The notes under the pieces: generated by a model | Told to the model about the DNA's origin: nothing | Databases searched by the model: none | The model's input: only the letters and a program-made list of their open reading frames with translations | NCBI GenBank assembly: GCA_037443945.1 | Contig: JBBINH010000004.1 | Location: forward strand, 62,001 to 126,000 | Source of the DNA: SSF26 sp037443945 | Lineage (GTDB): Bacteria > Chloroflexota > Anaerolineae > J102 | Direction: 5' to 3' | Length of the DNA stretch: 64,000 nucleotides | In this document: positions 59,095 through 64,000 of the stretch, one piece after another | Layout of the letters: each line of letters opens with the position of its first letter | Position numbering within the stretch: position 1 is the first letter of the stretch | Made by a program: the position numbers and the translations under genes

Positions 59095-60030
59095 TTAGGA
59101 AAGCCCAGGAGAACTTGCCAACTCATTGAAGACGGCTTCCAGGGTGCGTGTTTCGCGACGCAGTTCGCGCACCGGCCATCCCTGAGCCTGGGCGAGACGG
59201 TAAATGGCCCAGGTGAGATCGCGACCGTCGGCCTGGCGGGCAAAGACGCGATAGGCCGGAAACCCATCGACCGAACGCTCGGCGCGCACCTCGCCGATTC
59301 CGTCCAGCTCGCGCAGGGCCTTGGCAACGCCATCCGTCGCCTCTTGCAAGACGAGGACGGCGCTGCTCGTCGCCGCCAGCTCGGTCAGGCGAGCATCGGC
59401 CCGCACGCGACCGTTCATCAGGATAATGACCCGATCGCAGACCTGTTCCACTTCGGGCAGAATGTGGGTCGAGAGTAGAACGGTGCTGTGTTGGGCTAAC
59501 TGCCGGATCAGGTTGCGGATCTCGATGATCTGGGTGGGGTCGAGACCGACGGTCGGCTCATCCAGGATGAGCAGCCGGGGCCGATGGAGGATGGCCTGGG
59601 CCAGGCCCACGCGTTGGCGATAGCCCTTGCTCAATTCCCCGATACGCCGGGTGAGGTGGGTTTCCAGGCCGGTGGCATAGACGGCGGCGGAAATACAGGC
59701 CCTTTGCTCTTCCGGCGGGATGCGCCGCAGATCGGCCATGAGCTTAAGATAGCCCTGCACCGACAGCTCATGATACAAGGGCGCATTCTCGGGCAGATAA
59801 CCGATAAGCGCCTGGACCTCATGGCGTTGGCTCAACACATCGCATCCGGCAATGGTGGCCGTGCCCTCGTCGGGCTGCAGATAGCCGGTGAGGATTTTCA
59901 TCAACGTCGTCTTACCGGCCCCGTTGGGCCCCAACAGACCGACGATCTCGCCGCGTTGGATGGTGAACGAGACATCGTCCAATGCCTGAATCTCGCCGTA
60001 GGCTTTCGAGAGATGGGAGACGACGATCAC
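59095..60030 (-). CDS. ABC transporter ATP-binding protein (GldA-like)
   Basis: The 311-residue ATPase has Walker A GPNGAGKTT, Q-loop YLPENAPLY, signature ELSKGYRQRVGLAQAI and Walker B LLILDEPTVGLD, with switch LSTHILPE. The start is taken as GTG 60030 because GGAGG lies 6 bases upstream and the family begins MIxVxxLSKxYG here. An earlier ATG in frame has no ribosome-binding site. It energises the fused GldFG-like permease encoded immediately downstream. A C-terminal ~90-residue regulatory domain follows the ATPase core. Confidence 0.9.
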   Translation of the reverse strand: MIVVSHLSKAYGEIQALDDVSFTIQRGEIVGLLGPNGAGKTTLMKILTGYLQPDEGTATIAGCDVLSQRHEVQALIGYLPENAPLYHELSVQGYLKLMADLRRIPPEEQRACISAAVYATGLETHLTRRIGELSKGYRQRVGLAQAILHRPRLLILDEPTVGLDPTQIIEIRNLIRQLAQHSTVLLSTHILPEVEQVCDRVIILMNGRVRADARLTELAATSSAVLVLQEATDGVAKALRELDGIGEVRAERSVDGFPAYRVFARQADGRDLTWAIYRLAQAQGWPVRELRRETRTLEAVFNELASSPGLS

Positions 60031-60294
60031 AGCTGTCCTCCAAAAATCAGCCCCGCCTCCGGAATGCCGGGCATCGGTAAGGGCAGGGCTTGATACACAA
60101 CCAGGTAAAGGCAAGCCCTTCGATTGTACATAACCCGGACGGAATAGGCAAAGCCAATACGCCCAAACCGGCAGACCTGCAGCTCCTTCAGGGTGTTCAC
60201 GGCTGCTCGGTCACACCGCAAAACCAGGCCGGCACGGCTGCCCGGCTCCATTCTGCCACGCCGTTCCAACCCGGTGATGGTTACGGCGAGAGGA

Positions 60295-60819
60295 CTACGA
60301 TGCCAGCGCCTTGACCAGCTCGCGGTTGAAGGCGGGGATATCCGGCACCACGCGACCCCAGACGATGTTGCCGTCGCGGAAGGCGGCCTCATCCACCCAG
60401 GTGGCCCCGGCGTTGATGAGGTCGTCTTTGATGCCCAGCGAACCCGTGGCACGGTGTCCGGCCACAATGCGGGCAGAAATGCCCACAAGGCCGGCATGAC
60501 AGATCATGCCTACGATTTTGCCCTGCTCGTAGAGGCCTCGGACCAGAGACGTGACCGCTTCGTAGCGGCGCAGTTTATCGGGCGCCCAGCCGCCGGGAAT
60601 GACGACGGCATCGAACCGATCCGGGTCGACATCGGCGGCCGCCACCTCGGCCGCGGCTGTCAGGCCACCGCTTTTGCTGCGATAGACCTCGCCCGCCTTC
60701 AGCCCCACCACGGTCACCTGCGCGCCCTCCTCCAGCAAGCGCATGTAAACCGCCCAAAATTCCAGGTCCTCAAACTCGGGACCGACCAAAAAGGCAATCC
60801 GTTTGCCGGTTAGCAGCAT
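60295..60819 (-). CDS. DJ-1/PfpI-family protein
   Basis: The 174-residue protein has the flavodoxin-like PfpI fold. The Glu (GPEFEDLEFW), the nucleophile Cys (MICHAGL) and a nearby His match the catalytic set of DJ-1/PfpI proteins. These have been described as intracellular peptidases or glyoxalase/deglycase-like stress proteins. The ATG has a strong AGGAGG upstream. It is monocistronic and divergent from the toxin-antitoxin pair. The 264-base gap downstream, to the ABC gene, shows nothing notable. Confidence 0.87.
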   Translation of the reverse strand: MLLTGKRIAFLVGPEFEDLEFWAVYMRLLEEGAQVTVVGLKAGEVYRSKSGGLTAAAEVAAADVDPDRFDAVVIPGGWAPDKLRRYEAVTSLVRGLYEQGKIVGMICHAGLVGISARIVAGHRATGSLGIKDDLINAGATWVDEAAFRDGNIVWGRVVPDIPAFNRELVKALAS

Positions 60820-60868
60820 GATGACCTCCTGAGTTGACGAGGGAACGAAGGGATATTACCATGGTCGC

Positions 60869-61102
60869 ATGAAAATCAAAACCTCGATCACCCTTTCCGC
60901 CGACCTGCTCAGGGCCGTGGATGCCCACGCCGAGCAAACCGGCCAGAACCGCTCCGAATTCATCGAGACGGCCGTGCGCGCTTTTGTGCAGCAACTGGAA
61001 CGGGCCGAACAACACACCGCCGACCTGATCCGCATCAACCGGCATGCCGAAGCCCTCAACCGCGCTACCCTGGCGGCCTTGGGCCAGGAGGAGATCGGGT
61101 GA
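60869..61102 (+). CDS. Ribbon-helix-helix antitoxin
   Basis: This 77-residue protein has the ribbon-helix-helix pattern: KIKTSITLSADLLRAVDAHAEQ (beta strand and first helix) and GQNRSEFIETAVRAFVQQ (second helix), followed by a charged C-terminal tail that would contact a toxin. Its stop codon overlaps the GTG start of the toxin gene (4 bases), the usual arrangement of MazEF/PemIK-like modules. It presumably represses its own promoter as a dimer. Confidence 0.82.
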   Translation: MKIKTSITLSADLLRAVDAHAEQTGQNRSEFIETAVRAFVQQLERAEQHTADLIRINRHAEALNRATLAALGQEEIG

Positions 61103-61416
61103 AACGGGGGGAAATCTACCGGCTGCAGCGCCAGGGACGACGGCCGACCTTATTCGTGATCCTCAGCCGTCAGGCGGTGTGCGATTCGGCCTATGCCACC
61201 GTCATCTGTGCACCGATCCTGGATACCTACATCGGTCTGCACACCCAGGTGCCGTTGCACGCGGAAAAAGGAACGACGCCCTGGGGATGCATTCATCTGG
61301 ATGCCCTGGTCAGTCTGCCCAAGGCCTGGCTGACCGACTGCGTGGCCGTGCTCACACCGGCCAAACTGGCCGAGGTCGAACGGGCACTGCGCTTGGCCCT
61401 GGATTTGCCGGATTAG
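61099..61416 (+). CDS. MazF/PemK-family mRNA-interferase toxin
   Basis: The 105-residue protein has the PemK/MazF fold: KRGEIYRLQ at the start, RPTLFVILSRQAVCDSAYATVICAPI in the middle, and CIHLDALVSLPKAWLTDCVA with the conserved Leu-Asp and catalytic-region residues. The usual catalytic Arg in the first loop is replaced by another context (RRPTLFV), so activity could be altered. It starts at GTG overlapping the antitoxin stop. Its 3' end overlaps the convergent methyltransferase gene by 4 bases. Confidence 0.82.
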   Translation: MKRGEIYRLQRQGRRPTLFVILSRQAVCDSAYATVICAPILDTYIGLHTQVPLHAEKGTTPWGCIHLDALVSLPKAWLTDCVAVLTPAKLAEVERALRLALDLPD

Positions 61417-62045
61417 ACCTCGGTGCACGAGGGGCAACCCTCGACATCCTGAACCACGGCCAGGGTTGCGGCCGTTATCCGAGCCGGGTCCGTCTCGCGA
61501 AAACCGACGGCGCCACAACGACGACAGGCATACCAGCCCATCGTCAGCGCTGCCCAGGGCAGGGCCGGTGCCAGGTCGATGACCTCGACATCCAGGTGCC
61601 AGCGCGCATTCGTGATCAACCGGCGACAGCCGGCCGCGCGTAACCGGGCCACATAATGGCGATAGTGGCGACAGTGGCGCATCAGCAACACGGCCACGGT
61701 GACCCCGGATGGAATGGGCGTCAGGCGGGCATCGGTACACACCACCTCCAGATTGGCAGGCAGTGGTTCCGTGGCCAACGCCAGGACCTCAGGCCGTCGT
61801 TCCCAGGCGATCACACGCCGGGCTATGGCGGCCATCCGGCGCGCCAGGCGTAGGTCGCCGGCGCCGATGTCCAGCACCACATCCTCCGGCCCGATGGCGG
61901 CCAACACGGCCTGATAGGTGACCTCATCATAGGGCGCCCAGGCCGCCTCCCAGGGATCGAGGAGGGGCGCGCCGGCGACCGTCGTCTCCGGGCTTAGGCC
62001 ATGCGCGCCATGCGGAAGAGCCACAGGGCCAGAAACACCCCCCAT
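61413..62045 (-). CDS. SAM-dependent methyltransferase-like protein with zinc ribbon
   Basis: The 210-residue protein has the Rossmann methyltransferase signature DVVLDIGAGDLRLARRM, an acidic loop after strand 2 (IAWERRPEVLAL), and no obvious DPPY-like motif. A CRRCG...CPSC pair forms a C-terminal zinc ribbon. The substrate is unknown. The first ATG overlaps the upstream SdhD gene by about 50 bases, so the true start may be further in. Its 3' end overlaps the toxin gene on the other strand. It may be co-transcribed with sdhBCD by read-through. Confidence 0.65.
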   Translation of the reverse strand: MGGVSGPVALPHGAHGLSPETTVAGAPLLDPWEAAWAPYDEVTYQAVLAAIGPEDVVLDIGAGDLRLARRMAAIARRVIAWERRPEVLALATEPLPANLEVVCTDARLTPIPSGVTVAVLLMRHCRHYRHYVARLRAAGCRRLITNARWHLDVEVIDLAPALPWAALTMGWYACRRCGAVGFRETDPARITAATLAVVQDVEGCPSCTEV

Positions 62046-62362
62046 CCCACGATAATAACGCCGACGACGGTCAGGACTTGCGTGACAAGCCCTTTCTGTC
62101 GTTCGTTCAACGGCAGGTCGAACAGGATGGCGCGCACACCCACCATGGCATGATACGTCACCACCACCAGGAACAGGATCTCGATGGTGACCACCAGCGG
62201 GTTACCGATGTAGTCCAGCACCTGTTCGTAGGTGCGCAGCCCTCCCTCCACCACGAAATGATGGACGATCATGTGCAGCGAGAGCAAGATGACCAACAAA
62301 ACCCCGGTGATGGCCTGCCCGATCCATGTCCCCGATCGGCGTTTTTCTTCGATGCTGCGCAT
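61994..62362 (-). CDS. sdhD: Succinate dehydrogenase membrane anchor subunit
   Basis: The 122-residue protein has three transmembrane helices (about 15-38, 55-78 and 95-117). The His in SLHMIVHHF and in YHAMVGVRAI are the expected haem b ligands. It forms, with SdhC, the quinone-reactive membrane domain of a succinate dehydrogenase/fumarate reductase-type complex. The ATG at 62362 is chosen for its GAGGTG ribosome-binding site; a GTG two codons earlier is possible. Seven bases separate it from SdhC. Confidence 0.82.
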   Translation of the reverse strand: MRSIEEKRRSGTWIGQAITGVLLVILLSLHMIVHHFVVEGGLRTYEQVLDYIGNPLVVTIEILFLVVVTYHAMVGVRAILFDLPLNERQKGLVTQVLTVVGVIIVGWGVFLALWLFRMARMA

Positions 62363-62369
62363 AGTCACC

Positions 62370-62768
62370 TCACTTGCTGAAGACCAGCCAGCCGCTATAA
62401 ACCAGGAGAAGCAAGGCCACGGCCATCAAAGTCCAGAAAAGGCCTTTGTGCGATTGCGTGCCGAAACCCAGGCCGATGATCGTCACCCGCAGGCCGTTGA
62501 GCATGTGGATAAGAATGCCGGCGATCAAGACGACATCCAGAGCCAACACCCAGGGTGCCTTCATGGTCTGGATCAGGCTATCCCAGCCGGCTGGTCCGCG
62601 CAGCAGATTGCCGATCACCACCATGTGCAGCAACAGATACACCACCAGACCGATACCGGTAATGCGCATCAGCACAAAGGCCAGAAACCCGGCCGAACGT
62701 TTGAGGGGATTGAACCACGCCTGCACGACGCGGGCAACGGGTGATTTGTGGGGCATGGGCATGGCCAT
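62370..62768 (-). CDS. sdhC: Succinate dehydrogenase cytochrome b subunit
   Basis: This 132-residue protein has three transmembrane helices and the SdhC motif pattern VLMRITGIGLVVYLLLHM (conserved Arg-x-Thr-Gly and His) plus HMLNGLRVTIIG, with the axial haem His. The start is one of three clustered ATGs (62768, 62762 and 62756); the first is used. A GGAGG lies somewhat far (14 bases) upstream. It follows SdhB by 10 bases, forming a B-C-D operon. Confidence 0.85.
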   Translation of the reverse strand: MAMPMPHKSPVARVVQAWFNPLKRSAGFLAFVLMRITGIGLVVYLLLHMVVIGNLLRGPAGWDSLIQTMKAPWVLALDVVLIAGILIHMLNGLRVTIIGLGFGTQSHKGLFWTLMAVALLLLVYSGWLVFSK

Positions 62769-62778
62769 AGGGCTTTGC

Positions 62779-63522
62779 TTATCCTCCCTTGAAGAAACGC
62801 TTGACCTTGGCGACCACCAACTCACGACGCAAGGCCATGATTTTGTGGCCCGGATTCACATCGCTGGGACACACGGCGCTGCACTCCATGGCGCTGTGGC
62901 AACGCCAAACCCCGTTATCGTGGTCCACATCGGCAAAGACCTCGGCCGGGCTGCGCTCGCCTGTTACCAGGGCCCGATAGGCAGCGGCCAATCCGGCCGG
63001 ACCGATGAACGCCGGGTTGGTATTGGCCACCGGACAGGCCGACAGACAGAGATTGCATTCAATGCAGTCTTCGTAACGGCTAAACCGCTCGACCCCGGGG
63101 GGCGTTTCGGCCTCGGGGTTGAACTCGCTGGCCCGCACCAGCCGCATGCCGGCCGGCGCAAAATGCCCGGCAAACGGCGTCATATCCACAACCAGGTCGG
63201 CGATCGGCGGCGCCGCTGCCAGCGGTTCCACCACGACCACATCGCCGCCCTGCTCGAGCAACCGGGCCACGCAGCCCAACTGTTCGCGGCCGTTGATGCG
63301 CATGCCGCACGTGCCGCAAGAGGCATGATGACAGGAATGGCGATAGAGCAAGGTGCCGTCCTGGGTTGCCCGGATCTCCTCCAGCGCATCCAGCACCGTG
63401 GTCACGGCATTGGCCTGAACTTGAAAGGTGTCATAGCGCGGGGGATCGATGGTGCCCGGTTTGTAACGCCAAACCTTGAGTGTAATCGTTTTATTTTGGC
63501 CAAAAAGCCCGTTGTTATTCAT
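62779..63522 (-). CDS. sdhB: Succinate dehydrogenase/fumarate reductase iron-sulfur subunit
   Basis: This 247-residue iron-sulfur protein has an N-terminal ferredoxin domain with SCHHASCGTC and a further Cys in LGCVARL for the [2Fe-2S] centre. The C-terminal domain has CIECNLCLSACP and CHSAMECSAVCPSDVNP for the [4Fe-4S] and [3Fe-4S] centres. It carries electrons from a flavoprotein to the SdhCD membrane part. The ATG at 63522 starts the sequence; a GTG at 63543 is the alternative. Unusually, the gene upstream on the same strand encodes a GlpA-like flavoprotein and not SdhA. Confidence 0.88.
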   Translation of the reverse strand: MNNNGLFGQNKTITLKVWRYKPGTIDPPRYDTFQVQANAVTTVLDALEEIRATQDGTLLYRHSCHHASCGTCGMRINGREQLGCVARLLEQGGDVVVVEPLAAAPPIADLVVDMTPFAGHFAPAGMRLVRASEFNPEAETPPGVERFSRYEDCIECNLCLSACPVANTNPAFIGPAGLAAAYRALVTGERSPAEVFADVDHDNGVWRCHSAMECSAVCPSDVNPGHKIMALRRELVVAKVKRFFKGG

Positions 63523-63643
63523 AACAACATGCTCTTTTCGCACTGATTGTAACTATACTGTCCAATACAGACTCATCGGCTTGTGAGTCGCAAAAATGGA
63601 TGATTTTAAGCGATTCGCAAATCGCCTGCTTGGCTATTGCGTT

Positions 63644-64000
63644 TTACTGATAATAAGCCCAATAAGGCAATAAAACGACGTCTTTCGTCCGACACGGGGC
63701 ATCAATGCCCAATTTGGCACAGACCACATCGGCCGTGGCCTCGGCCATGGCGCGCATGGTCGTGCCTTTGCCGCCGGAGATGGTAACCAGACCTTCGACC
63801 CCATCGCGCACCTTGTGGTCGAAGCACTTGAACGTGCGGGGCAGGGCGCGGCCTTCCTGGGCGCTGCCTTCGGCGATCAACGGCCGGGCCGCCGACCAGG
63901 CCGCCCGCATGGGGGCATGGCGCACCGCCGGGATCAGCTCGCCGCCCTTCTCAAACATCAGCCGGACATGGTCTTCGGGCAGGCCTAACCGGTCCGGGTC
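63644..64000 (-). CDS. GlpA-like FAD-dependent glycerol-3-phosphate dehydrogenase (C-terminal part)
   Basis: Only the C-terminal 118 residues are in the window; the gene continues past base 64000. The segment carries AARPLIAEG (the WAGVRPL-like element), FDHKVRDGVEGLVTISGGKGTTMRAMAEATADVVCAKLG and PCRTKD, which follow the pattern of anaerobic GlpA, including the GGK loop that binds the FAD/substrate. It ends about 15 residues after CRT and therefore lacks the extra C-terminal [2Fe-2S] domain of E. coli GlpA. It lies 121 bases upstream of SdhB. This may be a glycerol-3-phosphate dehydrogenase coupled to an SDH-like B/C/D module, or a neighbour by chance. Confidence 0.75.
   Translation of the reverse strand, partial: DPDRLGLPEDHVRLMFEKGGELIPAVRHAPMRAAWSAARPLIAEGSAQEGRALPRTFKCFDHKVRDGVEGLVTISGGKGTTMRAMAEATADVVCAKLGIDAPCRTKDVVLLPYWAYYQ

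Overview
The window reads as chromosomal DNA of a high-GC bacterium, most likely a member of the Chloroflexota (Anaerolineae/Ardenticatenia-like). This is an inference from content: lipoproteins with long Thr/Pro linkers, gingipain-like C25 peptidases, a Ser/Thr kinase paired with an FHA regulator, Gld-type ABC operons and a thermophile/Chloroflexota-style gene mix. There is no rRNA, tRNA, CRISPR array, prophage or transposase gene in it.

Region 1 (1-16235, all + strand) is a tightly packed redox locus. It holds a c-type cytochrome lipoprotein, a TorD-type molybdoenzyme chaperone, a diheme cytochrome lipoprotein, a single CydA-like haem protein without the usual quinol motif or a CydB partner, a second diheme cytochrome anchored by three helices, an FmdE-like protein, two Mrp/NBP35 ATPases, a UspA multidomain protein, a zinc-ribbon protein, small membrane proteins and a NirJ/AhbC-like radical SAM protein. 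Three of these otherwise unrelated proteins end in the same PCP_red-type domain. The block ends with a histidine kinase that carries a periplasmic CxxCH motif and its LuxR-type response regulator. The catalytic molybdoenzyme is presumably upstream of base 1.

Region 2 (16538-27864, - strand) is catabolic and housekeeping: PhoD phosphatase, adenosine deaminase with glycerate 2-kinase, a secreted intradiol dioxygenase, a class II aldolase, an MFS carrier, and a three-gene unit with kynurenine formamidase, kynureninase and a Gfo/Idh/MocA oxidoreductase. Region 3 (28055-38975, mixed strands) has a kinase/FHA-winged-helix pair, HemW, a patatin, AvtA, a galactose-mutarotase-like protein, a MoaD-like carrier, 3-methyladenine glycosylase, MurJ and HPRT.

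Region 4 (39067-60819, - strand) has two C25 peptidases around a Thr/Pro-rich surface protein, a heterodimeric ABC exporter, a four-gene ATP-grasp/esterase/amidotransferase cluster that looks biosynthetic, and two ABC-2 systems, the second with GldG-like and DUF4340 proteins. Region 5 (60869-64000) has a RHH/MazF toxin-antitoxin pair, a small methyltransferase, and SdhB, SdhC and SdhD preceded by a GlpA-like flavoprotein cut by the window edge.

Three copies of a non-autonomous, MITE-like element (12673-12790, 34906-34999, 48282-48383) were found. They have 10-bp terminal inverted repeats, perfect 8-bp target duplications, and a core of 6, 3 or 4 octamers. Along with the PCP_red redox locus, the ATP-grasp cluster and the GlpA/SdhBCD arrangement, they are the most unusual contents of the window.
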